Under the pieces are notes generated by a model. It ran no database searches, was not told the origin of the DNA, and saw only the letters and a program-made list of their open reading frames with translations. Source: an uncultured bacterium (GTDB taxonomy: Bacteria > Bacteroidota > Bacteroidia > Bacteroidales > Bacteroidaceae). From it: 64,000 nt of DNA. Where the stretch lies: the NCBI GenBank assembly GCA_905214795.1, contig CAJMNM010000011.1:16270-80269 (forward strand), written 5' to 3'. Shown in pieces: positions 16,158 through 25,068 of this stretch. The position numbers and the translations under genes were made by a program. Position 1 is the first letter of the stretch; each line of letters opens with the position of its first letter.

Positions 16158-16904
16158 ATGCGTTCAGACAGCGTGGTCATTATACCGACCTACAATGAAA
16201 AAGAAAACATTGAGAACATCATCCGTGCCGTATTCGGCCTTTCGCAACCTTTCAATATTCTGATTATCGACGACGGTTCGCCTGACGGAACAGCAGACAT
16301 CGTCAAACGGCTTATGGCCGATGAATTCAAAGACCGGCTGTTCATTATCGAAAGAAAAGGAAAGTTGGGGCTGGGCACAGCGTACATCACCGGTTTTAAG
16401 TGGGCCATTGAACAGAAATATGACTATATTTTCGAGATGGACGCAGATTTCAGTCACAACCCGAATGACTTGCCGAGACTTTACGATGCCTGCGCCAAAG
16501 AAGGCTATGATGTGGCCATCGGCTCGCGTTACATCAGTGGTGTCAATGTGGTGAACTGGCCAATGGGACGCGTCCTGATGTCTTATTATGCCTCAAAATA
16601 TGTACGCTGCGTAACGGGACTGCGTATTCATGACACCACCGCGGGTTTCAAATGCTACCGCCGCGAGGTTCTTGAAACCATTGAACTCGACAAAATACGG
16701 TTTAAAGGATACGCATTCCAGATAGAAATGAAATTCACGGCCGTACAATGTGGATTTAAAGTGAAGGAAGTGCCTGTCATTTTTGTAAACCGCGAACTGG
16801 GCACCAGCAAAATGAACAGCAGTATTTTCGGTGAGGCTGTTTTTGGTGTAATCCGTTTACGACTTGACGGCTGGTTCCGCAAATATCCGCATGTAAAGAG
16901 ATAA
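16158..16904 (+). CDS. Polyprenol-phosphate mannosyltransferase-like GT2
   Basis: A 248-residue family-2 glycosyltransferase of the dolichol-phosphate mannose synthase type, with no membrane anchor of its own. The nucleotide-sugar site shows VIIPTYNEKENI near the N-terminus, IIDDGSPDGT and EMDADFSHNP (the metal-binding DAD). It would move mannose or a related sugar from a nucleotide donor to a polyprenyl phosphate on the cytoplasmic membrane face, supplying lipid-linked sugar for glycan or glycoprotein synthesis. It opens a plus-strand group with pyrC, but a long hairpin and 131 bp separate them. Confidence 0.9.
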   Translation: MRSDSVVIIPTYNEKENIENIIRAVFGLSQPFNILIIDDGSPDGTADIVKRLMADEFKDRLFIIERKGKLGLGTAYITGFKWAIEQKYDYIFEMDADFSHNPNDLPRLYDACAKEGYDVAIGSRYISGVNVVNWPMGRVLMSYYASKYVRCVTGLRIHDTTAGFKCYRREVLETIELDKIRFKGYAFQIEMKFTAVQCGFKVKEVPVIFVNRELGTSKMNSSIFGEAVFGVIRLRLDGWFRKYPHVKR

Positions 16905-16916
16905 AAAATATTCTGT

Positions 16917-16960
16917 TTGCGCCGTCATTTGTCCGGGTTTTCCCGTCAATGACGGCGCAA
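16917..16960. terminator. 13-bp inverted repeat between GT2 and pyrC
   Basis: TTGCGCCGTCATT (16917-16929) pairs with AATGACGGCGCAA (16948-16960) around an 18-nt loop. No T-run follows, so it may be a weak or factor-assisted terminator, or an mRNA-stabilising hairpin. Confidence 0.55.
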
Positions 16961-17035
16961 ATTCATTCTGACTGCATTTATTTATTCAAAACATCATACA
17001 GTCTGTACAGAACAGACACACTAAAAAGTTTCACG

Positions 17036-18388
17036 ATGAAAACGTTAATAAAGAATGCCACTATTGTTAACGAAGGCCTTACGTTTAAAGGTTCGGTATG
17101 GATAGACGGCGAACAGATTATAAAAGTAGCACGACATGATGAGTCGCACAGTGACACACCGGAAGCAGACCGGATTATTGACGCGGAAGGGCTGTATCTC
17201 ATCCCAGGAGTGATAGACGACCATGTACACTTCAGAGATCCCGGACTGACGCATAAAGCTGACATCACAAGCGAAAGCCGTGCGGCAGCTGCCGGCGGCG
17301 TGACCTCGTACATGGATATGCCTAATGTGAAACCCCTGACAACAGATCTTGAGAAACTGGCTGACAAATTCAGTCTGGGAGCAGAAAAAAGCTGCGTAAA
17401 CTATTCATTTTTCTTTGGGGCGACCAATACCAACGCCGACCTGCTGGAGCAACTTGACCCGAAAACGGTATGTGGCGTCAAACTTTTCATGGGTAGCAGC
17501 ACCGGGAACATGCTGGTAGACCAGGCAGATGCGCTCCGCCAGATTTTTGAGAAAGCCCCCATGCTCATCATGACGCACTGTGAAGATTCGGAAATCATCA
17601 GTTCCAACCTGAAAAGCTGCCGTGAACAATATGGCGATGATCCGGACGTTTGTCATCATCCCGAGATACGCAGTGAAGAAGCCTGCTACCGCTCCACAGA
17701 GCTGGCGGTGAGACTGGCCAAGGAAACGGGTGCCCGTCTTCATGTGGCCCATCTTTCTACCGCACGTGAATTAACGCTATTTGAACCAACGCCATTATGT
17801 ACGACGCCGGACAAACGTATCACGGCTGAAGCCTGCGTGGCACATTTACGATTCTGCGATGAAGACTATGCCACTCTCGGCACACGCATCAAATGTAATC
17901 CGGCCATAAAGACAAAAGCTGACAGAGACGCTCTGCGCCACGCATTAACCGACGGCAGAATTGACGTGGTGGGTACCGACCATGCTCCGCATCTGCTGAG
18001 CGAAAAAGCAGGAGGTTGTGTAAAGGCCGTGTCAGGTATGCCCATGATACAGTTCTCACTGGTGAGCATGCTGGCCTTAGCCGACGAAGGTGTTCTGTCT
18101 ATAGAACAGGTGGTGGAACTGATGTGTCACGCACCGGCCCGTCTGTTCCAGATTCACGGTCGCGGCTTTATTCGTGAAGGTGCCTTTGCCGATCTTGTCC
18201 TGATACGTCCTGACAGTCAGTGGACATTAAAAAAAGAAGATATCCTCAGTAAATGCGGATGGAGTCCGCTTGAAGGCAGCACATTTAACTGGCGCGTAGA
18301 ACAAACATACTGTAACGGACACCTTGTATATAATCACGGTCATATAGATACTGCATACCGTGGCAAAGCATTGACTTTTGACAGATGA
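17036..18388 (+). CDS. pyrC: Dihydroorotase
   Basis: A 450-residue zinc amidohydrolase that cyclises carbamoyl aspartate to dihydroorotate in pyrimidine synthesis. The metal-binding DDHVHFRDPG lies near residue 60, and GTDHAPH carries the catalytic aspartate region near residue 315; length fits the class I type. The start is set at MKTLIKNATIVNEG; an upstream in-frame ATG at 16949 adds 29 residues that do not fit the family. Its TGA stop overlaps the next ATG (ATGA), so the downstream MetH-activation-domain gene is translationally coupled. Confidence 0.95.
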   Translation: MKTLIKNATIVNEGLTFKGSVWIDGEQIIKVARHDESHSDTPEADRIIDAEGLYLIPGVIDDHVHFRDPGLTHKADITSESRAAAAGGVTSYMDMPNVKPLTTDLEKLADKFSLGAEKSCVNYSFFFGATNTNADLLEQLDPKTVCGVKLFMGSSTGNMLVDQADALRQIFEKAPMLIMTHCEDSEIISSNLKSCREQYGDDPDVCHHPEIRSEEACYRSTELAVRLAKETGARLHVAHLSTARELTLFEPTPLCTTPDKRITAEACVAHLRFCDEDYATLGTRIKCNPAIKTKADRDALRHALTDGRIDVVGTDHAPHLLSEKAGGCVKAVSGMPMIQFSLVSMLALADEGVLSIEQVVELMCHAPARLFQIHGRGFIREGAFADLVLIRPDSQWTLKKEDILSKCGWSPLEGSTFNWRVEQTYCNGHLVYNHGHIDTAYRGKALTFDR

Positions 18389-19299
18389 CAGACACATTAC
18401 ACTATTCCATCGCATCGGTAACACCTTATATCAACTGGGTGTATTTTTTCCATGCCTGGGGCTTCCAGCCACGCTTTGCGACCATCAGTTCCATTCACGG
18501 ATGTGATGCCTGTCGGGCCGGCTGGCTGGCCGATTTCGCAGAAGAAGAACGTGCAAAGGCAGCCGAGGCCATGCAACTGTTCAAAGACGCAAACCGCATG
18601 ATCTCACACCTGGCTGAGGATTTCAAGACCCATGTACGTTTCGGACTGTTTGACGCAAACAGTGATGATGACAATATCGTATTCCAAACATCAGAAGGTC
18701 CTTTCAGTCTGCCTCTTCTTAGACAGCAACATACCGTTAAGGATGGTGAGCCAAATCTCTGTCTTGCGGATTTCGTACGTCCGTTATCGCAAGGTATAGC
18801 AGACAAAGTCGGAGTATTCGCTGGTACGGTAGACGCCGAAATGGAACACATGTATGAAGAAGGGGATTATGCGGATGATTTCAAGCATATGCTTTGCCAG
18901 ACACTGGCTGACAGACTGGCCGAGGCGGCTGTAGAGAAGATGCATGAGGAAGTGAGACGCACCTACTGGGGATATGCTCCGGACGAACAACTGACCACAG
19001 CCGAACTTTTTCTGGAAAAATTTCAAGGTATAAGACCGGCTGTCGGATATCCGTCACTACCCGACCAGAGCATTAATTTCGAACTGGACAAACTGCTTCA
19101 TTTTGAAGAACTCGGCATACGTCTGACAGAAAACGGCGCAATGATACCTCACGCCTCGGTAAGCGGACTGATGCTGTCCCATCCCTCATCACGCTATTTC
19201 GCCATTGGAAAAATAGGTGAAGACCAGTTAAAAGATTACGCCAACCGACGAAAGCTGCCGGTGGACGTGATGCGTAAATTCCTGTCGGCAAATCTTTAA
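18385..19299 (+). CDS. Stand-alone methionine-synthase (MetH) activation-domain protein
   Basis: 304 residues. The N-terminal VTPYINWVYFFHAWGF and the C-terminal GIRPAVGYPSLPDQ and ASVSGLMLSHPSSRYFAIGKI match the conserved parts of the B12-dependent methionine synthase activation domain (SAM-binding RPxxGYP and the VSGxxxSHPxSxYFxxGKI segment). In full-length MetH this domain binds SAM and remethylates inactive cob(II)alamin. Here it is separate and lacks the catalytic and cobalamin domains, so it would act in trans on a MetH encoded elsewhere, or do another SAM/corrinoid job. Coupled to pyrC by a 4-bp overlap. Confidence 0.88.
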   Translation: MTDTLHYSIASVTPYINWVYFFHAWGFQPRFATISSIHGCDACRAGWLADFAEEERAKAAEAMQLFKDANRMISHLAEDFKTHVRFGLFDANSDDDNIVFQTSEGPFSLPLLRQQHTVKDGEPNLCLADFVRPLSQGIADKVGVFAGTVDAEMEHMYEEGDYADDFKHMLCQTLADRLAEAAVEKMHEEVRRTYWGYAPDEQLTTAELFLEKFQGIRPAVGYPSLPDQSINFELDKLLHFEELGIRLTENGAMIPHASVSGLMLSHPSSRYFAIGKIGEDQLKDYANRRKLPVDVMRKFLSANL

Positions 19300-19325
19300 A
19301 CCTGCTTTTAAATTTCCCAGACTCT

Positions 19326-20519
19326 ATGGTACTACGTATTTTATATGTTCTGCTCATCACGCTTATACTGCCCGATGCCTACCTTTATTTGAGGCTCATG
19401 TATAAACGTCAACGTCCGTTATGGGCCAGGATCTCGTTTTTCGTACCTAACACGATTCTGCTGATAACGGCCTTTGTTCTGGCCCATATAGAAAGTCATA
19501 CCCCCGAGAACATGAAAACCATGATGTTCTTCTTTAACTTCTATATGCTGGTGGCACTTCCCAAATCGGTTTTCATGCTGACTGACATTGTGGGTGCCGG
19601 ACTCGGTCTGATATGGAAAAAACTACGACGGCCGGCTACAATATTAAGCACGATACTTTCTGTGACACTATTCATCATTCTATTGACCGGTATGACCTTC
19701 GGACCATCACACTTAAAAGTCAGACAGGCGGATTTCAGCTCGCACGACCTCCCCGCCTCTTTTGACGGTTACCGCATTGTACAATTTACAGACCTTCACC
19801 TTACATCTTTCAGAAACAAACCGGAAGTTGTAGATAAACTGGTGAATACCATTCTGGCTCAGAAACCGGATATGATAGTATTTACAGGAGACCTTGTGAG
19901 TACAGACGTTGACGAAATGGACGGATTTGAAGAAACCTTGAGCAGACTATGGGCACCGGACGGCGTTTATTCAGTGATGGGTAACCATGACTATCTGACT
20001 TATGCCCGTTATCTGTCTCATAAAGAACAGGCCATTCACCGCCATGAGCTTATGGAACGTCAGAAACAACTGGGATGGAATCTTCTTCTGAACAGCCACC
20101 AGGTTATACACAGAGGCTCAGACAGCATTGCCGTTGTCGGAGTAGAAAATGATGGCAAACCGCCGTTTCCAGAAAGAGGAGACCTGAAGAAGGCACTTAA
20201 AAACCTACCAGGTTACAATCAGCCGGAACAAAGTGAACCAAAGATGTTCAAAGTGCTGTTAAGTCATGACCCAACACACTGGCGACGCAAAGTTCTTCCG
20301 GAAACAGACATACAGCTGACACTTTCAGGACATACCCATGGCATGCAATTCATGATTTTCGGATGGTCGCCTTCAGAATTTATTTATCCTGAGTGGCGAG
20401 GTATGTATACAGAGAACGAGCGCAGCTTACATGTCAGCCTTGGTGTGGGCGGCGCCCTGCTTCCTTTCCGTTTCGGAGCATGGCCTGAAATAAATGTCAT
20501 AACATTACACAGGAAATAA
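19326..20519 (+). CDS. Membrane-anchored metallophosphoesterase
   Basis: 397 residues: three to four hydrophobic helices in the first 130, then a calcineurin-like phosphoesterase. All metal motifs are present: FTDLHLT, TGDLV, GNHDY, LLSHDPTHW and LSGHTHG. This arrangement matches YaeI/YkuE-type enzymes, which remove phosphate groups from lipids or cell-wall intermediates; the substrate here is not defined. The catalytic domain is predicted on the extracytoplasmic side. It follows the MetH-activation gene by 26 bp and may be cotranscribed. Confidence 0.9.
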   Translation: MVLRILYVLLITLILPDAYLYLRLMYKRQRPLWARISFFVPNTILLITAFVLAHIESHTPENMKTMMFFFNFYMLVALPKSVFMLTDIVGAGLGLIWKKLRRPATILSTILSVTLFIILLTGMTFGPSHLKVRQADFSSHDLPASFDGYRIVQFTDLHLTSFRNKPEVVDKLVNTILAQKPDMIVFTGDLVSTDVDEMDGFEETLSRLWAPDGVYSVMGNHDYLTYARYLSHKEQAIHRHELMERQKQLGWNLLLNSHQVIHRGSDSIAVVGVENDGKPPFPERGDLKKALKNLPGYNQPEQSEPKMFKVLLSHDPTHWRRKVLPETDIQLTLSGHTHGMQFMIFGWSPSEFIYPEWRGMYTENERSLHVSLGVGGALLPFRFGAWPEINVITLHRK

Positions 20520-20528
20520 AAAAAGTGT

Positions 20529-20536
20529 TAACTTTG
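20529..20536 (+). promoter_or_regulatory. plsC promoter -7 box (TAACTTTG)
   Basis: Perfect TAnnTTTG, 27 nt upstream of the acyltransferase ATG, so that gene can be transcribed independently. Confidence 0.6.
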
Positions 20537-20563
20537 TGAAGTCAAACGTTAAGCATAAAAACC

Positions 20564-21322
20564 ATGACTGTTCTTTATAGAATCTATCAGATTTGTATTG
20601 CATTACCCATATTGTTGGTATGCACCTTCTTAACAGCCTTGATTACCATTCTCGGCTCATGGATTGGAAACGCTCATTTTTGGGGATATTATCCGGGCAA
20701 GATATGGTCTATTATCTTTTGTAATGTATTGTTCATCCCTGTAAAAGTATACGGACATGAGAATGTAGATAAAAAGACCTCTTATGTTTTCGTAGCCAAT
20801 CATCAGGGAGCCTTTGACATATTCCTTATTTATGGCTATCTGGGACGTAATTTCAAATGGATGATGAAAAAATCACTCCGTAAGATTTTCCTTGTAGGAA
20901 AAGCCTGCGAAAGTGCCCGCCACATCTTTGTAGACAAGTCCGGCCCTAAAAAAATTCAGGAAACATACAACAATGCCCGTGAGATTTTAAAAGAAGGCAC
21001 CTCGCTGGTAGTCTTTCCGGAAGGCTCTCGCTCCTTTACAGGACATATGGGTATTTTCCGTAAGGGCGCTTTTCAATTGGCAGATGAACTTCAGCTTCCG
21101 GTTGTTCCGGTTACCATTGACGGTTCTTTCGATATTCTGCCACGTACAGCCGGTTTCTCATTTGTCAAAAGACATAAACTGGTCATGACAATACACAAGC
21201 CCATCCCTCCGAAATCAAAAGGGCCTGAAAACATTAAGGCTACCATGGAAGAAGCTTACGAAGTCGTCATGTCCGGTCTGCCAGAAGAACGACAGGGCTA
21301 TGTGGAAAACAAGGATCAGTAA
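20564..21322 (+). CDS. plsC: 1-acyl-sn-glycerol-3-phosphate acyltransferase
   Basis: A 252-residue membrane acyltransferase that adds the second acyl chain to lysophosphatidate, giving phosphatidate. The N-terminal hydrophobic helix is followed by the catalytic NHQGAFD (NHx4D, about residue 79) and the substrate-binding FPEGSRS (about 152), the two diagnostic motifs of the PlsC family. Length is typical. It has its own -7 box and a terminator, and is convergent with blaR1. Confidence 0.93.
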   Translation: MTVLYRIYQICIALPILLVCTFLTALITILGSWIGNAHFWGYYPGKIWSIIFCNVLFIPVKVYGHENVDKKTSYVFVANHQGAFDIFLIYGYLGRNFKWMMKKSLRKIFLVGKACESARHIFVDKSGPKKIQETYNNAREILKEGTSLVVFPEGSRSFTGHMGIFRKGAFQLADELQLPVVPVTIDGSFDILPRTAGFSFVKRHKLVMTIHKPIPPKSKGPENIKATMEEAYEVVMSGLPEERQGYVENKDQ

Positions 21323-21380
21323 TGAGATCCAACCGCGAACATATACTGATATATATCAGATTATTTTCAAACAAGACGCT

Positions 21381-21424
21381 GACGGCTACCTGAAACAGAA
21401 TAAAATCAGGCAGCCGTCTTTTTC
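21381..21424 (+). terminator. plsC terminator
   Basis: GACGGCTACCTGA (21381-21393) pairs with TCAGGCAGCCGTC (21406-21418) with one mismatch; TTTTT follows. In the remaining gap to 21642 no gene or clear motif is seen. Confidence 0.85.
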
Positions 21425-21642
21425 AAGGACATTTACCGAACCTATCTTAATGAAACACCGCACTCTCCATGAATCTCATCAGCCTGTATGATAAGCTTTT
21501 TCAAAGAGTCTGATCATACGGTGTTTGAACATTCCTGTCTTTAAGCTACTAAAAAACAGCAACGAGCCTGTTCTTGAAAACGTCATGCGTTCAATCAAAG
21601 CAAGGCATCCCCGCCATACCGACAGAGACACCGTAAACAGAC

Positions 21643-23022
21643 TCAGTTCTTTCTATTTCTTGGGATATTTTTCGGTTTCTGATAAGCCCAATTCACCTCC
21701 AAGAACTTCTGCATCCGGTCTGCCGGACAGGAAAGGGACAGCTCGGCCACAGCCTTCCTGACAGCCTCACGCAAAGCCTGTTCCAGTTTCTCCACGCTCT
21801 CTTCCGGAGTCTGAGTGCTTGCCTGTATGCGGATGACCGGATGCACATCCTTATCCGAATCTGCCATCTTCCGGAACTTCTCCTTCAGCATCTGCGTGGC
21901 CACCTTCTCCACTTCGACTAACGATACCACTCCATACTTCTTCTTTTTTAAATGCACGTCATCAGTCAGCAAGACCTTGCTCTTCCAATTGATTTTTACG
22001 TCAAACACCTCTGGACCATCTTTCATTTCCGCATACCGGCGCTCACACCGCACCGTATCCGCCAGAGTTGCTACCGCAGTTTCCTTTGCCGCCACCCTCT
22101 CCTGCTGTTGCGACACGTTCATTTCCGGGCGGGCAAATAGCCAAGCCGTGCCACCCACCAGCGGCAGAGCCAACAACAAGCCTATCCGCCGCCATCCATT
22201 CGTTCGTTTTTTAAGCATCATAGTTACACGTTTTTTAAGTGAGCAGTGACAGAAGCCGCTCGCCATGGCCAATCTTTTCGAGCCCACAGACTTCCGCACC
22301 AACAAAATCTGATATGTCTTTGCATCGATGCCTTGTTGAAGTACCCCTTCGTCGGCCTGAAACTCATGCAGCTCGCGCAAATCCCTGCGCAACAGCCAGA
22401 CCAGGGGATGAAACCAAAACAGTACGGTGAGAGCCTGCATCAGCACCTCGTCCCATGTATGACGCAAGCGGACGTGCATTTGTTCATGCAGACAAATAAG
22501 AGGAAAAGCACGATAATCCTCGCTGTTCATCACCACGAAATGCCCCACACTAAAGGGTTCCACCGGCTCGTCCGTCAGAATGCCTGTCCACCCCTGTTCT
22601 ATCACGTGCTCGCCACGGCGCAACAACCGCCACAGGCGAACATAACACAAGCCATAGAAAAGGAATACCGTCGCCGCGCCAGTCCAATAGCCCAAAGGAA
22701 GAAGGTTCCATCTCCACGCACCCTCCTTCTCTTTCAAACGTATTTCTACCGTTTCCATTTGCCCCTCCACGGCAACCGGCGTTTCCGGCCAAGTTTCGGA
22801 CAGCATCTCGCTCCACATCAGCAAGGGACGCTTCGCGCTCGCTTCCTTTTCCGTGGTCCATTGACCCAACGGCAGACACAGGCTAACCGCCAGTCCCCAA
22901 AGCATCAGTTTACGGTGAAACCCGAACAAAGTTGAACCGGCGCACAAGCATTTGCAGAATCCGTAAAGGACACACAGGCAAATGCTGCATTTCGTCAGAT
23001 AGATAAACCATGCAGCCATCAT
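21643..23022 (-). CDS. BlaR1/MecR1-type M56 membrane metallopeptidase
   Basis: 459 residues. Four hydrophobic helices flank a zinc-protease domain with HEQMH (HExxH, about residue 178) and the downstream LHEFQADE glutamate. Another helix near residue 285 leads to a periplasmic tail of about 160 residues. That tail lacks the penicillin-binding fold of true BlaR1; parts (VEVEKVATQMLKEKF, PVIRIQA) look like the ExbD/TonB-accessory type tails common in Bacteroidota homologues. On sensing a signal it should cleave the BlaI-like repressor. Located 4 bp downstream of blaI. Confidence 0.88.
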   Translation of the reverse strand: MMAAWFIYLTKCSICLCVLYGFCKCLCAGSTLFGFHRKLMLWGLAVSLCLPLGQWTTEKEASAKRPLLMWSEMLSETWPETPVAVEGQMETVEIRLKEKEGAWRWNLLPLGYWTGAATVFLFYGLCYVRLWRLLRRGEHVIEQGWTGILTDEPVEPFSVGHFVVMNSEDYRAFPLICLHEQMHVRLRHTWDEVLMQALTVLFWFHPLVWLLRRDLRELHEFQADEGVLQQGIDAKTYQILLVRKSVGSKRLAMASGFCHCSLKKRVTMMLKKRTNGWRRIGLLLALPLVGGTAWLFARPEMNVSQQQERVAAKETAVATLADTVRCERRYAEMKDGPEVFDVKINWKSKVLLTDDVHLKKKKYGVVSLVEVEKVATQMLKEKFRKMADSDKDVHPVIRIQASTQTPEESVEKLEQALREAVRKAVAELSLSCPADRMQKFLEVNWAYQKPKNIPRNRKN

Positions 23023-23026
23023 CGTC

Positions 23027-23395
23027 TCACTCTTTATCGCGTCCTTGCTCTATCCGAGCTATCAGTTGTTTCAACTCGTCCAACCCTATCTTGTCTTCCT
23101 CTATGAACTGAGAAACCACGTTAGTGTAGGAATTGCCATAAAAGCGGGACACCAAATCGCCCATGGCACTCCCGCCACATTGCTTTCGACTGACCTTGGC
23201 GCGGTACAAGTAAATGTTCCCCACAGCCTCATACTCCACGAAACCTTTCTCCACCAGCAGCTTCACCAGCGTGGCCACTGTATTGTAGTGCGGCTTCGGC
23301 TCATCGTAAAACACCAACATCTCACGGATGACCATCGGACCGTGCTCCCACAAAATATCCATTATCTCTTTTTCTTTCAAAGTCAAACTTTTCAT
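23027..23395 (-). CDS. BlaI/MecI/CopY-family repressor
   Basis: A 122-residue winged-helix repressor. The opening SLTLKEKEIMDILWEHGPM, then NTVATLVKLLVEKGFVEYE (recognition helix and wing), is the family signature; the C-terminal helices dimerise. The start is set at MKSLTLKEKEI (23395). The longer frame up to 23488 would cover the promoter box and the palindromic operator and would add a hydrophobic leader foreign to this family. Encoded with the M56 protease, so the repressor is probably inactivated by proteolysis. Confidence 0.92.
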   Translation of the reverse strand: MKSLTLKEKEIMDILWEHGPMVIREMLVFYDEPKPHYNTVATLVKLLVEKGFVEYEAVGNIYLYRAKVSRKQCGGSAMGDLVSRFYGNSYTNVVSQFIEEDKIGLDELKQLIARIEQGRDKE

Positions 23396-23425
23396 ATCAC
23401 GTATACTTTTTATCGGTTTACTCCG

Positions 23426-23433
23426 CAAATATA
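23426..23433 (-). promoter_or_regulatory. blaI-blaR1 promoter -7 box (TATATTTG)
   Basis: TATATTTG on the minus strand, 30 nt upstream of the chosen blaI ATG, which supports that start. Confidence 0.6.
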
Positions 23434-23452
23434 AGAAAAACATTAAACAAAC

Positions 23453-23469
23453 TACTAATATATTTAGTA
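23453..23469. promoter_or_regulatory. Candidate BlaI operator (TACTAA-N5-TTAGTA)
   Basis: A 6-bp inverted repeat with 5-nt spacer lying about 20 nt upstream of the -7 box, where the -33 element would be; a further ACTACTATA half-site follows. Position and dyad suit autorepression. Confidence 0.55.
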
Positions 23470-23556
23470 AAACTACTATAATTAACAATAATTAAAAATT
23501 TCAGTAAATATCCTTATTTTAAAGGTGAAAGAGAAAGCGCTGATTATGAACTAATA

Positions 23557-24115
23557 AAAGTTTTCCCGAAAGACCATTCACCCCTTCACAATCCGATACA
23601 ACACACTGTAGTACTGCGAGTTGCGTTAAATAACTATCCTTCACCGCATGTGTCATGAAACCGGATGCTCCGCTCATGCCCCATCAAAGGTGAACGGGAG
23701 GAAAAAGCCTTCTTTGAATATGTACGTATTATACATATCTGCGGGACAAATGTTAAAAGGCAAGAACTCTGTCATGGAAATTCATAAAAAAGAATCGCGA
23801 CCGCTTGAAAAGTCCGGCGCGACCGCCTGTGAAAAATTTCTGAGCGTCAACAAAAAAATTTATTGCAGTAGAGGAATCTGGCCGTAACCGTAGAAGAATA
23901 TTTTTGCAGGCGCATGCGTTTTTTAACTTAAAAAGTCTTAACCGTCTGTTGGGAGCTGCATCCCGTGAAGGAGATGCGAAGGGTGTGAAAGATGATCCTT
24001 CACACGCAACAGACACGCGTTCAGAATGTTATGAGCGAATGTGAAGAGGTGAAGGATAAAATGGGAAAATACCTTTCTATGGTAAGCGCGTGGGCGCGCG
24101 CGATGTTCTTTTTAT
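23557..24115 (+). repeat. Intergenic repeat element, copy E2 (eroded)
   Basis: Same outline as 2411-3000 and 57341-57840: TTTTCCCGAAAGACC then ATTCACCCCTTCACA at the start; CCGTGAAGGAGATGCGAA; dyad GTGTGAA/TTCACAC at 23983-24005; the end block GTGAAGAGGTGAAGG to GGTAAGCGCGTGGGCGCGCGCG, then GATGTTCTTTTT, which also resembles the flank of E1. The central CCGTAACCG array is reduced to one unit (CCGTAACCGTAGAA, 23882) plus GCATGCGTTTT, and the left dyad keeps only one arm (ATCCTTCACC). This copy therefore looks degraded. Confidence 0.7.
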
Positions 24116-24193
24116 CCAAAGTGGCCGTTTCCGGTTGAAACTTTCTTATCAGTAAAAAACGAGACGAAAGATCAATCTATCCGATATATACAT

Positions 24194-24922
24194 TCAGGAT
24201 TGTATATTTTCTATTTTCTTCAATGTCTTCTCTGTTGTCTTATTCATTTTCTTGCTTTTCTCAATCTCCTTTACCAGTCCGACACCTTTTGCATACCATG
24301 CCGTGACATCGACAGTTTCGGTAAACATGAACATCTTCATTTTTAATGTATAAGTTACCTTTGCACAATAGAACTTTCCGGCGGCTGTAGAAATCTCCTC
24401 AAATCCGGCATAATGTCCCTCCATTGATGTAGTAATTGACATTGGACCTATTTTAGTCACCATCTCGCAAGGAGTTATCTTGTCCCCTTTTTTCACTTTA
24501 TCATTTAAGACAAGTATAATCTGACCTTTCATATCTAAATTGTCTTTTGCCTTACTCATATCTTTCTTATCGAGCATTCCCGATAACATTGAAATCATAT
24601 TGGCTTTATCTGTCTCTCCATCCTGCAGGTATACCAACGTATTACCTTTTGAATATACAACACTAGAAAGCAACACCGTATCCTTAAACTGCACATTCTC
24701 TATCGAAAAAGAATTGCTCATATCTGAAAAGAAATCCTGCACAGTCACGATACAAGAATCATTCCTGTTTGTCACATCGGATATGACAGAATGAACCTCA
24801 GACTTCTTTCCATCAAAAAGTACATCATAATATAATTTCTGTCCTTTCCGGGTACTACAATATTGTGCTGATGAAAAAACAGCATGTACCACGCAAACAA
24901 AAAATAATACAATCTTTTTCAT
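24194..24922 (-). CDS. Secreted protein of unknown function (DUF3108/TapB-like)
   Basis: 242 residues with a Sec signal peptide (KKIVLFFVCVVHAVFSSAQ) and no lipobox. The mature protein opens with YCSTRKGQKLYYDVLFDG and is beta-rich, ending in a lysine-rich tail. The layout (repeating GKxxxYxV and ending in VDVTAWYAKGVGLVKEIE) resembles DUF3108/TapB-like periplasmic proteins, for which no firm function is known. The start is the second methionine (24922), which gives a normal signal peptide. It is a single gene, separated from the upstream gene by a terminator. Confidence 0.7.
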   Translation of the reverse strand: MKKIVLFFVCVVHAVFSSAQYCSTRKGQKLYYDVLFDGKKSEVHSVISDVTNRNDSCIVTVQDFFSDMSNSFSIENVQFKDTVLLSSVVYSKGNTLVYLQDGETDKANMISMLSGMLDKKDMSKAKDNLDMKGQIILVLNDKVKKGDKITPCEMVTKIGPMSITTSMEGHYAGFEEISTAAGKFYCAKVTYTLKMKMFMFTETVDVTAWYAKGVGLVKEIEKSKKMNKTTEKTLKKIENIQS

Positions 24923-25001
24923 AGCTATAATCAATAATGGTTTCATACATCACAAAGTTATCTTCTTTTACCAGAATAAGAAATAAAGAAACAACTTATT
25001 T

Positions 25002-25043
25002 AAAAAAAAATGAGACTGCAGCAATAAAACAGCCGCAGTCTCA
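25002..25043 (-). terminator. Terminator of the 25069 gene
   Basis: TGAGACTGC (25011-25019) pairs with GCAGTCTCA (25035-25043); on the minus strand nine T (25010-25002) follow. Confidence 0.88.
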
Positions 25044-25068
25044 GTGTAAAAATCAGATATATTATTTA

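Noticed and set aside
21525..21761. Small ORF between plsC and blaR1
   Set aside because: It runs into blaR1 on the other strand, has no promoter box, and low-complexity coding character.
22246..22935. 229-codon frame antisense to blaR1
   Set aside because: Gln/His-rich translation typical of a shadow; the M56 protease on the other strand has its full zinc motif.
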